A stretch of DNA of 64,000 nt. It comes from Diogma glabrata. Its lineage: Eukaryota > Arthropoda > Insecta > Diptera > Cylindrotomidae. Below are positions 43,226-55,177 of the stretch, piece by piece; within the stretch, counting starts at the first letter, position 1; each line of letters starts with the position of its first letter. The position numbers and the translations under genes are program-made. The notes beneath the pieces were generated by a model. It did not search any database, had not been told where the DNA came from, and saw only the letters and a list, made by a program, of their open reading frames with translations. The stretch covers positions 284,662,492 to 284,726,491 of the forward strand of contig OY856186.1 of NCBI GenBank assembly GCA_963693315.1, written 5' to 3'.

Positions 43226-43475
43226 TATGATCTGTTATAATTTTCCGGCAACGTATTAATATTTCGTGTTTGTTTTGTAATAAATTTCTAAACAGAGATA
43301 TAATACTGATGCTTTTACATAGAGTTTTATGTTTGATATAATTCGCTGCCCATAACTAAAAACAATGTCCGCACAAAAGTTTTTTGCCGATATCAAAATC
43401 CTTAACCAAGACCGAAGTCTTGATGTTTTAGAGCTTGAGATTTCAGCACCTCCATATCTTCTTACTGACTTCAAA
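43226..43475 (-). repeat. Diverged copy of part of the duplicated 5.8-kb unit
   Basis: In reverse orientation it matches 56840-57060 and 62627-62847: TTTTCCGGCAACGTATTAAT, TTTTTTGCCGATATCAAAAT, CCTTAACCAAGACCGAAGTC. It shows that this segment is itself a dispersed repeat older than the tandem duplication. Confidence 0.7.
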
Positions 43476-45343
43476 GCCAACAATATCGATAATCGTTTCA
43501 AAACTATAAAAATGTACAGCATGTATAACAATTTCACAAATAAATTATTCTTCTTGAAAGTTGTTTGCTAATATGAATAGGCCCATATAAAATGCTGTGA
43601 GCTCAAATCAATTTTTTAGAAAGATGGTTGATCGTATATGGGCTAAATGGAATGATGTGAGTTAACCCAATTCTGGATAGCAAACTATATTCCTTCACTA
43701 TAATTGCGATTTGAAGAAAATTATTGAAAAATTCAATAAGTACAAAAATGGAATTCTATGACTTATTTGATTGAATGACTTTCTGTTATAAGTTTTAACG
43801 AGGTTGCATTGTATTGTAATTGTAACCATTTTGTCCATAATATCGTCATCTTGGAAATAATAGTTTGAACATAATTTCCTTTTACAAATTGGCGATTGTG
43901 CATTATTATACAATTTAAAAACTCAAAATTGTTTAAATCAATATATAGGAATAGTTATGAAAACGTGGTATAACAGAATCTCCAAATGTTTCAGTAATTT
44001 ACGATTTCGTATGTTTGTTTATATGTATCTAATTACAACGCGCATCTAATCGAAACCCCACACCTATAGTTAATTTAACACAAATATACGAAAGGCAGCT
44101 GCATCTTCAATTAACCGTTTGTTCCATTTCATCACAATCAAATACTAAAACAAAAATAAAACTGTCAACAGACGAAGAAGCAAATTGTATTTAAGCAAAA
44201 ACGAATGACGGGATCTTAAAATAAATATATAAATAACGTCCAAAATCAAATAAAACATAATAATAATCTTAAGCGTTTTCCTTTACTTTCCTCATTTTAC
44301 CGGAAGAAGATATAGTTGTACATATTTTTGTTTTTCTATCTAAATATGGTGGGTAAAAAGTTTAAAAATAAAATTTTACTTAATATAGAAATGATGAAGA
44401 GCATTGTTGCATTGAGATGTTTTTTTTAACAATTAAATCTTTTACACGTTTTCTTAAAATTTCACCTAAATTATAGGGTAAAATTAAAAATAAGTTTTCA
44501 ATTTTTATTAATAAAACTAAAAAAAAAAAAAAAAAAAATTTTTATTATTATTGTTATTACTATTGTGACATGAGGTGCTTTCGATTTTTAAACTTAATTG
44601 ACAGTAGTGTATAGTATTTTCACAAATTGCCAAAATAACCCTCAAACAATTTCTTCATCGAAAAGATAAAAAATCATTGGGTAAAGTCCAATTATTTGAA
44701 AATGTAGTTGGCCTATTCAGAAATCATAGAACTAGCAATTGCGACCAGTTCTGTTATCTGTCCATTAGACAAGTTTTAGTTTTATATTACGTAAAAATAA
44801 TTCGGTTTTTTAAAAGGTACTCAATATAATTTCTTATTAAAAAGTTTAGTTATTTTACACCAACTAAATTATCACATACAAATAACTTTCGTTATACATA
44901 AATTTATTACCAATAAAATATTTCATTATTACACACATTCTTACGTTTTAATTTGTTCAGTATGTGTTGGGAAATAAAAGCTAAGATAAAATGTTTAAAA
45001 GAAATTGTTAGGAATAAATAAAAGATTTAGATTCCATAAAAGAAATTTTAGATTACGGTAAACTATTGGAATTTATAAAATTATATTTGTTGAAGACATA
45101 TTATTCGAAGAAGCGTAAATATTCATTCATTTCTTATTTCGTTTGGAATTGGATTTCATATTTGAACAAATTATTGTGATATATTTAGGTTCATTAACCA
45201 TCTCAATTTCATTTTTTATAAAGTTTTTCACCTCTTCGGCCTGCAAAAGTGATTTTTCAAAAGTTATTGTTGGACGCATGGAAAGATCAGTTTTTGTTGA
45301 TTTTAAATTTATTTTTAATTTTTGATCTACGGGTTAACCTGAT
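43476..45343. other. AT-rich spacer, nothing recognised
   Basis: Contains a long A-run near 44519-44538. Open frames here lack motifs. Confidence 0.4.
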
Positions 45344-45384
45344 ATATATTTTTTGTTTATTTTATGCTACAAATCTAAAAAACG

Positions 45385-45582
45385 ATTGTTGGCCTAGTGG
45401 TTAGCATGTTGGACTCCGAACTCGGAGGATCTAGGGTCGACTCCCATCTAGGTCAAATGTTTTTAAGCAAAACATTAACAATTATCAACACACCGGTTTT
45501 CCAATTAACCGATAGTCAACTAATATATTTGATAAATTGGAAAAACTATTGGGCGATTTTTAATTTTCAAAAATTAAATGAT
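45385..45582 (+). mobile_element. tRNA-derived SINE
   Basis: The head has a pol III A box TGGCCTAGTGG (45390-45400) and a B box GGGTCGACTCC (45434-45444) at tRNA-like spacing, followed by an unrelated body (AGCAAAACATTAACAATTAT…). It is not a functional tRNA gene: the acceptor stem does not pair. Confidence 0.7.
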
Positions 45583-45766
45583 CATATACCACTACCAAAA
45601 GCAGTGAGATATAATTAGACAAGGATCAAGGTGATAGTTTAGGGGTGCTGAAGGATGAACACTATTCAAACGGTAGCACCATGAATCTTAGTTATGAAAT
45701 ATTCCGTGACACGCTATTGCTTGCTCCGAATAAACGAGTCTTCATATAATTCTATGTTTACCATAT

Positions 45767-46163
45767 TTCCTCGAAAAAAGGACCGGTTCTTCTATTCAAG
45801 TAGCATTTAATTTTTGAAAATTAAAAATCGCCCAATAGTTTTTCCAATTTATCAAATATATTAATTGACTATCGGTTAATTGGAAAACCGATGTGTTGAT
45901 AATTGTTAATGTTTTGCTTAAAAACATTTGACCTAGATGGGAGTCGAGCCTAAATCCTCCGAATTCGGCGTCCAGCATCCTAACCACTAGGTAGGCCAAC
46001 AACCGTTTTTTAGATTTGTCGCATAAAATAAACAAAAAATATATATTTTTGCCTAAAATTAAAAAACCACTTGTTTTTATGAAAAAAGGGGAACCGTTCC
46101 TTCTTCTCAAATAAAAGGACTGCTGGGACGTTTATTTGAGAAGGACCGGCCCCTTTTTCGAGG
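45767..46163. mobile_element. MITE-like ends around the inverted SINE copy
   Basis: CCTCGAAAAAAGGACCGGTT near 45767 is inverted as GACCGGCCCCTTTTTCGAGG near 46144. The minus-strand SINE copy lies between. Ends are approximate. Confidence 0.4.
45809..46010 (-). mobile_element. tRNA-derived SINE, inverted copy
   Basis: Minus-strand relative of 45385-45582 with a damaged A box (two extra bases) and B box GGCTCGACTCC. Confidence 0.65.
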
Positions 46164-46261
46164 GAAGAAGGTAGACTTTAATCATTGAAAAAGAAAATGT
46201 GTTACAAGATCAATGAATATACCACTGGCTGTATTATTGGCAACCCGATTTCAGTTTTGTT

Positions 46262-46415
46262 TTGGTACATTTTTTTACAAAATTACTCTTTACCTCCTAT
46301 TTTATTTTAATTTTCTCTATCCTATCATGAAATATTGGCCTACGTAATGTTTTATATGTGCGATAGGATTTATTGTTTAGATATCCATTCTTAAAAATAA
46401 CAAAAAAAATAAAAA
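46262..46415 (+). mobile_element. 5' UTR fragment of the CR1/L2-type LINE
   Basis: It shares CTATCATGAAATATTGGC, GTGCGATAGGATTT, TTAGTTATGC-like and AAAATAACAAAAAAAATAAA blocks with 28610-28700, just upstream of that LINE's ORF. A further piece of the same UTR is recognisable near 45610-45700 (TTTAGGGGTGCTGAAGGATGAAC against TTAGGGTGCTGGCGGACGAAC). Confidence 0.6.
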
Positions 46416-49124
46416 AATAGAAAAGTTGCGTTTGTAATTCCTACTACACATTTTGTAATTCCTACTGGACAACATATTTTATTTAAAAATAATTGCTTCA
46501 TTACAACTAGAGAAAATATAGTTTTGCTAAAAACATAGATAACGTATGAAATGGCGTTACTAGTTGAAAATCAGAGTCAGTTTCTGAAGGATCGTCTGAA
46601 CTCTGTTGTTTGAAACAAAACTAGGTGAGATTTGAAAATGATTAAAACATGAATTTTCTCTGACAAAAAGCAATGAGCGAAAGTTTGACAAAGACAGCTG
46701 CTTCGGTGGATAAACTGCATTAGCTAACTTTTTTATTGGAAAACATAGTTCAACCAGCTACTACAGTTGTATATAGGTTGATTCGGCCAGTTTTCCTATG
46801 GATAACGGACAGGATATAGTTTCGTCGGTAGATAGTGTGGTGAGACAACACAGCAAATGAATTGATTGACTGAGTTAACTCGTTGAAGTATAACTAAAGT
46901 ATATCAAATGATAAGCAGTTGATTTTGTCACTCATTGACACTACCAGTTATGAACCAATAAATCTTACTAGGTATTTATTACAAACACTTACCAAGCTTA
47001 GTAGGATAGCAACTTGCACTATTACAGCTATATAGCTGGACTTTTTTTAGGTTCGAAATGTTAATAACCAGAAAAATACTGAAACACCGCTGTAAATCAG
47101 CTATACTACATTTACATACAAGTGCTTTCTCATAGAACACCCACATAAATTCACACTCCTCAATATTGTTTATTCAAAAAATTAAAAAAAAAAAAACGAT
47201 GAGAAATTATCCTATATTAGACATTTTTTTAACAAAAATTAAAAATTTTCTTGGAAACTCAAACAAATCTATCGTTTCTCTGATCTTAATATCAAATAAA
47301 AAAAAATGTCTCTAATACTAACATTAAATAAATACGTGAGTTTATATACAAGGAAAATTCTGTTCTCAATTTCTTATAATATAAATGCATATTATAATAA
47401 AAGAAATAATGAAAACAAATTTCACATAATAAAACCAAAACAATAAAATTATATCATGAAATATTTTATGTTTGTCTTGTTTTTTTTTTTAAATTTTGGG
47501 TCGACGGGGTCCGAACACGGAGCTATTTAACATTGTTTGATGTCGACCGACATCTTTTCGTTTCTTTCTTATTTTCACTCTTTGCTCCGTTTTGTTTTTT
47601 TCTTATTATTTCTTTTATTTTGATTTTGGAAATGGAATAAGAATTTCCAAGAAAATGGGTATAACCAAAAAGAGATTTGTTTTATTTTAATTTGTTTTAT
47701 CATTTTTCTGTTATAATGTGTAACTTCCCGTCTCTTTTTTGAACAGAACATAATACATACATGTAAGGATTTTTTTTTCATCTAAAGTTAAAAAATAAAA
47801 CATAAACAACATTTTATATTTCATATATTGTTTTCGTTTTTTATGATTCTCCAGTTCATTTTGTTCTTTTTAATTTACTGTTACAGAAAAATTAACAAGT
47901 TTGATGCATTTGTATTTAATAGAGATATAAATAATAACTAACTTAATTATCCTAAACAAACATCATCATGATAGATGGATGGGTCAATAAAATTAAGAAA
48001 AAATTCCAGAATGTCAACAGTCTCAACATTTCATCAATTCGAACATTTTTTCCGTTATAACAAATTTCGTTCTATAATCATAAAATAAGCCAATTCTTCA
48101 AATTATCTCTACTAACCGGCTATTTCCATAAATTTTTCTTAAAAATGATTTTTCAAGTTTGTATGAAAAAATCAACGTGAGAACAAAAAATATATTTTGT
48201 CAAGTTGTTTTTTCCATATAAACTTGAACAATGATTTCTTTGTAAACTGGTATGTGAACTGGTATAGTAAGTGTAAAAGAAACAAAAATCTCGCTTTATA
48301 TCATTTTAACTTTATTCCAAAAGGAACCCAATATTAACTTTTCTAAGAAAATATTAGAAGAACAACAAAATAACTAAAACACCGAGAAAAATTCTGAAAA
48401 CAACCTCATAAAACCTTCATCTGTTTCTCTCTATACATATTCTTCTAAAACTTAAGAACAAAAAAATTTAAGCTAAACTACAAAAATAGGTATATTTTTA
48501 TCCACACAAAGCTTTATGTTCCTAACAGAATAAAGTTGAAAATATAAACAAATAAAATTCTTAATAAAATTTAAAAATAAATAAACATTTTTTAATATAA
48601 GATGAATAAAATAATAAAAGAAAAAAGAAAGAATTTCAAACAAAACAAAATTTAAAAAACTGACCAAAATCAACTGTTTTTATTTTCGTTTTCTTTATAC
48701 ATTTTCTAAGGAATGCAGACTGATTTTGACCTAGAATGCAACATAGGTTATTTTAAATAAGAAAATGTTAGAAAGATTTGTAAAAACATAACCTATTTCA
48801 AACGCGAATACACCTGAAAATAAATTTTCTGATCGAAAATGTGTATTTATTTCGGAACGAAATTTATAATCTACAAAATGGAAAATCTACATAAAATTAA
48901 AAAACTTTACATAAGTGAAGAATATTTCTAATATATACTTTTAAAAATAACGTTATCAACAAATCTAACAATGTCAAATGGTCAAACATTGAAATTATTT
49001 TCATTTGCAAATGGAACTTCATTTATTTCGCATGGCAATTATTTCTTATTTGAAAATAAGAAGTTACGACGGGTTAGACAACGACTATTGAAAGGTACCT
49101 TTTTGTTATTTTCAGCTGCATACT
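46416..49124. other. AT-rich spacer, nothing recognised
   Basis: About 2.7 kb of AT-rich sequence without supported genes. Open frames are Lys/Phe/Ile-rich and lack motifs. TATA-rich microsatellite-like stretches are common. Confidence 0.45.
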
Positions 49125-49245
49125 ACTTAAGGCTGAAAATCACACAACAGAAACAGAATTTTATACAAATTTTACAGCAACAGAAGTTTTTGCTGTCAAA
49201 TGTGTATGAACTTCTGTTTCTGTTGTATGTGAATTCCCGGCTTTA
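49125..49245. repeat. Small hairpin repeat
   Basis: CACACAACAGAAACAGAA and TTCTGTTTCTGTTGTATGTG face each other across about 60 bases. It lies within a chance open frame (48971-49288) that I do not accept as a gene. Confidence 0.55.
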
Positions 49246-49286
49246 CGGAAAGAAAATCGAAATTTTTTTCGATTCCTTCTATTTTT

Positions 49287-51311
49287 AGGGTTCCGTACTT
49301 TGAAAAAGTAGAAACGGTACCCTATTGGTGAGACTTCGGTGTCCGTCCGACTGTATTTCTACATAATCGATTTACTCACAAACTATAAGTGCTATCAACT
49401 TGAAATTTTCCACAGTTATTAAATGTGTTTTCCTACACCTGATGATAACAAAAAAATTTCAAATTTTTGTTTTTATCTATATTTTATGGACATAGATAAG
49501 GAGATAGTAAAACAAAAGCTTTTTTGAGGAATCGAGTTTGGTTTAGAAACATCGACAAAAATAGAAGTATTTCAAAAACAGTTTTCATTGAATTTTCGAC
49601 TGCTTAGTTTTTGAGTTATTACAAAAAACGAGTGTTTTTTTTTGTATAATTATATAATTTTCTATGATGGGATGAGTATTTTATATGCCGTTTTTTTAAA
49701 AAGATTATTTTTAAATAAAAATGTTTGTGTTTATTTTGTTAAATAAAAAATTTGTTTTGTTAAATAAAAAATGAGTGCGTGTAATATTTGCACGCGGTTG
49801 AATTAAATTTCTTTGGCTACTGTGGCAGGTATTACTAAAAAGATTAAATATAAAATAAATATGTCATATTGCAATTTAGAGTAGCATTTCTTGATAATAT
49901 AATTTACAACATGTGTAATAAAAACAATATTTACATAATGTATTGCAAAGTCAATTCAATTATTATCATAATTGAAATATAAAATTAGAGGTTTATGATA
50001 ACTAAGGCTGTATTCTAAACGACGACTTATTTGAAACTTATTTATGTAGACTTACTTATTTACCGCCATTTAAAATAAGTATTTAAAAGCTATTCTAAAT
50101 GATTTAGCTTTCTTATTTTGACAGCAACAAAAAGCAAATTCGAAAATAAATTTAATTAGAACGATTTATTTAATTTGATCAATTAAAGAGTTTACAAAAC
50201 TTCTTTTTTTTCATTTTAAATTACTACATTTTTTTATTAGGGATCGAAAAAGAAATTTTATTGCTTAAAACCGTTTTGTAAACAAACATAAAAATATTTG
50301 ACACCGTCAAATCGAATTAGATTTTTCTATGAAAAAAAAATTCAAATAAGGCTGTTTTCTAAACGACGACTTATTTGAAACTTATTTATGTAGACTTATT
50401 TATTCACCGCCATTTTTAATAAGTATTTAAAAGCTATTCTAAACGATTTAGCATACTTATTTTGACAGCAACAAAAAGCAAATTGGAAAATAAATTTAAT
50501 TAAAACGATTTCTTTGATTTGATCAGTTAAAAGAGTTTTCAAAACTATTTTTTTCATTTTAAATTATTACATCAATTTTATTACGAACCGAAAAAGAAAT
50601 TTTATTCCTGAAAATCATTTAGTAAACAAACATAAAAATATTTGACACTGTCAAATCGAATTAGATTTTTCTATGGAAAAAAAATTTCAAATAAGTCACC
50701 TCTTTAGGTTACTTATTCAAATAAGTAAGTCTCCACAAATAAGTTTCAAATAAGTTTTGGTTTAGAATACAGCCTAAGTCACCTATTTAGGTTACTTATT
50801 CAAATAAGTAAGTCTCCACAAATAAATTTCAAATAAGTTTTGGTTTAGAATACAGCCTAAAGTGAGAAACATAAACTTTACTTTAAAAATTTGCTAAATT
50901 TCTTGAAAAACTGCATCATTTGTTGTACCAAATCTTGTTGTTGAATTAAGTGGACATGTATTCATCGTGAAATTTAATTTGTAATACGTTGTAAGACTTT
51001 GTAAAACATTATGTAAATATGGCTTTTTATTACACATTGTTGTAAATTATATTATCAAGAAATGCTACTATAAATTTCAATATGACATATTTATTTTATA
51101 TTTAATATTTTTAGTAATACCTGCCACAGTAGCCAATGAAGTTTTACTTCAACAGCGTGTAAAGATTACACACTTCAATTTTCTTTTACTAGTTATAATT
51201 TCAAATAAACGTGAAACTATACTGACTAACAAAAACTGTTTTTTTCTCAAATATTATATACACGGAACCCTCAGCGAGCGAATTATATTCGCACTTGCCT
51301 GACTTTTTTTG
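49287..51311. mobile_element. 2-kb foldback element with AGGGTTCCGT ends
   Basis: The left end has AGGGTTCCGTACTTTGAAAA and GGTACCCTATTGGTGAGACT; the right has ACGGAACCCTCAGCGAGCG. Inner arms pair over at least 150 bp (GGCTACTGTGGCAGGTATTA at 49815 and its inverse at about 51120). From memory, repeats with GGGTTCCGTA ends are common in Lepidoptera and other insects. The centre is occupied by nested MITEs. No transposase. Confidence 0.6.
50003..50862. mobile_element. Nested tandem pair of MITEs with AGGCTGTATTCTAAAC ends
   Basis: Left ends AGGCTGTATTCTAAACGACG (50006) and AGGCTGTTTTCTAAACGACG (50350) and right ends GGTTTAGAATACAGCCTA (about 50760-50776 and 50845-50861) show two left ends followed by two right ends. 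This is a partial tandem duplication of one MITE or one copy nested in another. The element is rich in AAATAAGT/ACTTATTT words that make the arms self-complementary. Confidence 0.7.
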
Positions 51312-51782
51312 TTTTACATAGGTTTTGTATAAGGAAAATAATTTATTTTCAGCAGCGTTCGGTCTTTTATTATTAAAAATTTTATTGCAAAAAAATAAAA
51401 AAACCTTAAATTTTTTACAAGTATTTTGTATTATTATGTTAATTAATATTCATGTTATGAAAGATGCCTAGCTAGACGATAATCAAATTCAATAAAGTGT
51501 ACCAAAAATCTATTTACACCCCCGTTAAAACTTCAATCGCATTAAGTCAATAAAAACTGATCTGATTTTACGAATGTCTACTGTAAATTCCTTTCTAATT
51601 TCTCAGAAAACCAAATCTTCATTATTTATTTAACATCAAGTAACAACATTCAACAAAGATTTTATTCTTATGTTAGATCTCAAAAGAATGCATTTAGAAA
51701 GAGATAAATATATATAAATAAAGAAAAAAACAAAATGCATTTATGTACTAAAGAAAATTGAAACAATCGTATACAAATTATA
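51312..51782. other. AT-rich spacer, nothing recognised
   Basis: No supported feature. Confidence 0.4.
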
Positions 51783-52489
51783 TATCGTCGCTTTAATAAT
51801 GAAACAACGTATTCGCAAAAGTGTAGTTTCGAGATAATTGGGTTTAAAGATTTTTCGATTTTCTGATTTTCGTAAACTCGGCAGCACAATTGAATGAATA
51901 AAGATATTGGAAAAAAAATTTCTACCAATTAATCTTGACTAATTTCCCCACAGCATATTAAAATTTCACATTAGTACCTGCTGGCTTTTCTACCTAAAAA
52001 GAGGTGAAAAGTCAATCAGGTACCTTATACGTTATTTCATATTTCATATACGTTATTTCATTTTGCATGGAAGTACGATTAAGTCTAAAACTAATTATTA
52101 TTGAACTAACGCATAAAATTTTTACAATTTTTTATTTATATGAACCGGCATATCATGTAGTAATGAATGATGCTTATACAATATTTTAGATTTACCATTT
52201 CGTGTGGCGATCGTAATGTATGTAAAGTATACGACACTGATTTTACCCAAGTTATTATTCTGTAGGAATTGAAATATCGTACATGCATTTACGCTGTTTC
52301 AATATTTAACCAAATTCAAATTTGCATGTACGTTAATTAACAATATATTAATTTTCACCCCCAGTTATAAAAAAATTGGAAAATGTTAAAATGCCACTTT
52401 ATAGACATCCTTATGGGGAATGCAGCGCACCCATTATATAAAAACAACGTATATATGGCATACGTTATTTCATTATTAAAGCGACGATA
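51783..52489 (+). mobile_element. 700-bp MITE, copy A
   Basis: The ends are ATCGTCGCTTTAATAATGAAA and its inverse (TTTCATTATTAAAGCGACGAT). Related copies lie inverted at 55919-56619 and 61706-62406. The interior words CTTGACTAATTTCCCCACAG and TGGCGATCGTAATGTATGTA are shared by all three. Low coding capacity. Confidence 0.8.
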
Positions 52490-53152
52490 TATGCTACTTT
52501 ATTGTTCGTTTATGGAATTTTATTATTGTGAATGGATTTAATGAATATATTTTCTAATAAATATGCAAACGAAACCAAAATACAATACATATGTATAAGT
52601 ATCTCCAGCAAAAAAATTTCTTCTTTGTCTCGTTTTATCAAAACATTCCATGGGAAAATCAAAAATAAAAAACTAATAACAAACAAAACACAGAACAAAA
52701 TGTCTAAAATAAAAAAAAATGTAGTGAATGAACCTGCAGGCTTTGGTATTTATACTATTTTTAAGCAATGAAGCTTAAGTTTTTCGTGATTTACATATAA
52801 ATTATTTTGAATGATCTTACAACAACAAAACAAAATTATGAATGGTTTTACCGAATTTTATTAATATTGTTATAGAAGAAGGCACAATTCAAGATTTGAA
52901 ATAAGTACGACGCGTACAACTAATAAATAGAAAATTGATTTACTATTACATATTGTGTTAAGAGAATCACATGTTAATGTAGCTAAATTAATGTTACAAA
53001 ACGATGATGGTATTTGGTATATTTTAAATTAGTTTTAATTATTAAAACATTAAATTTTAATTTATTTTATTAAAAATGTTTATTTTGTATAATATAATCA
53101 TTATTATTTTTGATACGAGGAAAGCCCATGCCCTCTTTAATTTCAAATGTTA
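52490..53152. other. AT-rich spacer, nothing recognised
   Basis: No supported gene. This sequence lies just left of the duplicated unit and is not repeated after it. Confidence 0.45.
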
Positions 53153-53965
53153 TTAATTTCATATTTCATAGAACTTTTTTGAACGCATCAGCAGAATCGC
53201 ACTATTGTTTATTATTATTTGTAAAGGAAAATAAATGTCTTGTTTCAAAGTTCCAGAACGCTTTCGAAAAACGGTATAATAGTAGATCAGCAGCTCCATC
53301 ATAGACTCAATATAAGTATAGTAGAACTTTAGCTAAGACGACACATGTGCGCTCAGGTCTCTGGATACCGAATACCTTCCAGTTTCAATCGATGTCTTTT
53401 ACCACATTTTTATTCCATAGTAGAAGAAGAAAATTTGTACTTTTTCGTCATCCTTAATATTTATGTTTTTATGAGTTACGAAGATTTCCAAGCTTTGTTT
53501 CAAAATATCATCAGGAATATACGTTTTATGAAGACCCTCGTATCGACAGCATAACATCGGAAGTGATTGGATTTGGTTGTGAAACTATCTCTTACTCTTA
53601 GCTTAGATTGTTTGAATTTGTTCAGACTATTTGGAGGACTGAGGCACCAGATAAATATCCGAAGTGATTATACTTGGTGTTGAAACTATCGCCCAGATTG
53701 TTTGAAATTCTTCAGACGTTTTGAGAGACTGAAACTATTTTAGTGCTTTTAGTGCTTTTATTGCGTCACACTACTATTTAATAGGTGAAAACACATGAAA
53801 TCAACAAGGTCTGGAAATGAGGTTTTAATTTTGTATATTATTAGGTATTGGAATTCGTTGACATCAATAAAAAAAATTTTCTGCTGTTTTATTTTTTTTT
53901 TTAACCCTGTCTTTAGATACAGGGTGATGAAAAATCAATAAATTGCTCGACCCTGGTGTATTGAA

Positions 53966-54298
53966 ATGGCTCTACAGAAAAAACTACTATGTGAGTGGCA
54001 TTTTCATGCAACATCGCATGGTAAAGGACCTTGTATTGGAATTGGAGGAACAGTAAAAAGGAAAGCAGCTACAGTGAGTCTTAAGAAAGAATACGAGAAA
54101 GTTATATCAACACCTCTGGGGTTTTATAACTGGGCAGCAGCTCTAGGCACTTTTCAAGATAACATGTATTTTTGCTATGTAACGGAGGCAGGTTACATTG
54201 AAAAACGAAATCAACTAATTGAAAGATACGCCAATTTAAAAACAATTCCTGGAACACGAGGATATCACTCATACATTCCTACAAATAGTCTTAGCTAG
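53966..54298 (+). CDS. 110-codon ORF, repetitive uncharacterised protein fragment (KGPC-I-GIGG type), unit 1
   Basis: The ORF reads WHFHATSHGKGPCIGIGGTV, then KRKAATVSLKKEY, TPLGFYNWAAAL, and IPGTRGYHSYIP near the end. From memory, the pattern HF-ATSHGKGPCDGIGG…KTIPGTR-FH-F belongs to many uncharacterised arthropod and cnidarian proteins that occur in multiple copies; the usual Asp after KGPC is Ile here. Full-length relatives are longer, so this is probably a C-terminal fragment captured inside a foldback element. The ATG (53966) lies inside the left arm, so its use is doubtful. The function is unknown; a conserved Cys, His residues and the GKGPC-x-GIGG motif suggest a structured domain. The identical copy is at 59753-60085. 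Confidence 0.5.
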   Translation: MALQKKLLCEWHFHATSHGKGPCIGIGGTVKRKAATVSLKKEYEKVISTPLGFYNWAAALGTFQDNMYFCYVTEAGYIEKRNQLIERYANLKTIPGTRGYHSYIPTNSLS

Positions 54299-54539
54299 AC
54301 GTTATTCTAACTCTAATGAATTTAGTAATGTAAAATTAAGTAAATGTTAAAAAATTTGTAAAATATTTTTTTTGAGTTAAAATTAAAAATTTAATATTGT
54401 TCAAAACAAAAAAATTGTTCGTTTTTTTATCTCCACTTTTTCTTATGATGAAAAATTTTAAGGCGTGTTGCAATAAAATTAATAAAAAAAACAAAAAATT
54501 TTCCCCTCCTGAAAATTTTAAAAAATGTTAATAACATAT

Positions 54540-55177
54540 TGTTACGTTTTTCTAAGCTTCCTTCAAATTGGCCTTACTCTCAATTCGATAAACGCAATTC
54601 CCAAATCTCTTCAGAGTTCGATCACTGATTAGTAAGCACAAACACCAGGTTTTATTAAGAATTTAACTTCTTGTTTCACAACAACAGGAAAACAATACAG
54701 CAAACAATATTTCTAACTAGAATATTCTTTCAACAGCTTCAGAAACTCCAATGGTTTATTGTAGAAATTTCCAGTAACACAACGTTAAAAATAAAACACA
54801 AATTATTTCTACTTAATAACACTTTAAACTTTATTCACAAAAACTAATTTAAATATCACTTTTATAATTTCAACTTCACTATCGCAGGTTTAAAATAAAA
54901 CTAATTCAAAACTACAAGAGGTAATTTTCTTATATACCTTCTGCAATACTTCTAGATAATTCGACATCACTTTCCAGAAACCTTGAGAAAATATTAGAAT
55001 ATTCGATTATTTTACGTTATGTTGATTTGATTCATAAAATCGTTTATGTTGACCATTTATTTCTAAGAAGAAGACAACAACAACAATATTCATTTCATTA
55101 ATTTGTTTGTTGTGTTTTGTTGATTTTATTTTCCTGGAAGTGACCGTAATCGTCTAGATTTTTCTGTAATCGTAACA
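54540..55177 (-). repeat. Solo LTR of the Gypsy-type family (unit 1)
   Basis: This 638-bp sequence matches the LTR at 687-1369 from TGTTACG to GTAACA. It is flanked by ATAT at 54536-54539 and 55178-55181. A single LTR with a target duplication indicates recombination between the two LTRs of a full element. Confidence 0.9.

Larger units (their letters stand above)
45344..46048. repeat. Inverted duplication containing two tRNA-derived SINE copies
   Basis: The arms 45344-45582 and 45809-46048 are inverted copies about 85-90% alike by eye. The match includes sequence outside the SINE (TTTGTTTATTTTATGC…TCTAAAAAACG), which suggests inverted duplication of a locus rather than two independent insertions, unless the SINE unit is longer than I think. 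Confidence 0.7.

Noticed and set aside
45385..45460. Possible tRNA gene
   Set aside because: A and B boxes are present, but the stems do not fold into a full tRNA and the sequence continues into a SINE body, so it was annotated as a SINE.
47480..47545. GC-richer patch with GTCGACGGGGTCCGAAC as a possible RNA gene
   Set aside because: No consistent secondary structure or known RNA motif could be read from it.
48971..49288. 105-codon open frame as a gene
   Set aside because: It overlaps a hairpin repeat, has skewed Phe/Leu/Gln composition and shows no motif or splice context.
53345..53554. 69-codon frame MCAQVSGYRIPSSF… as a gene (and its longer form at 59027-59341)
   Set aside because: The frame is extended in unit 2 only because one base change removes a stop. 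No recognised motif, so coding is not supported.
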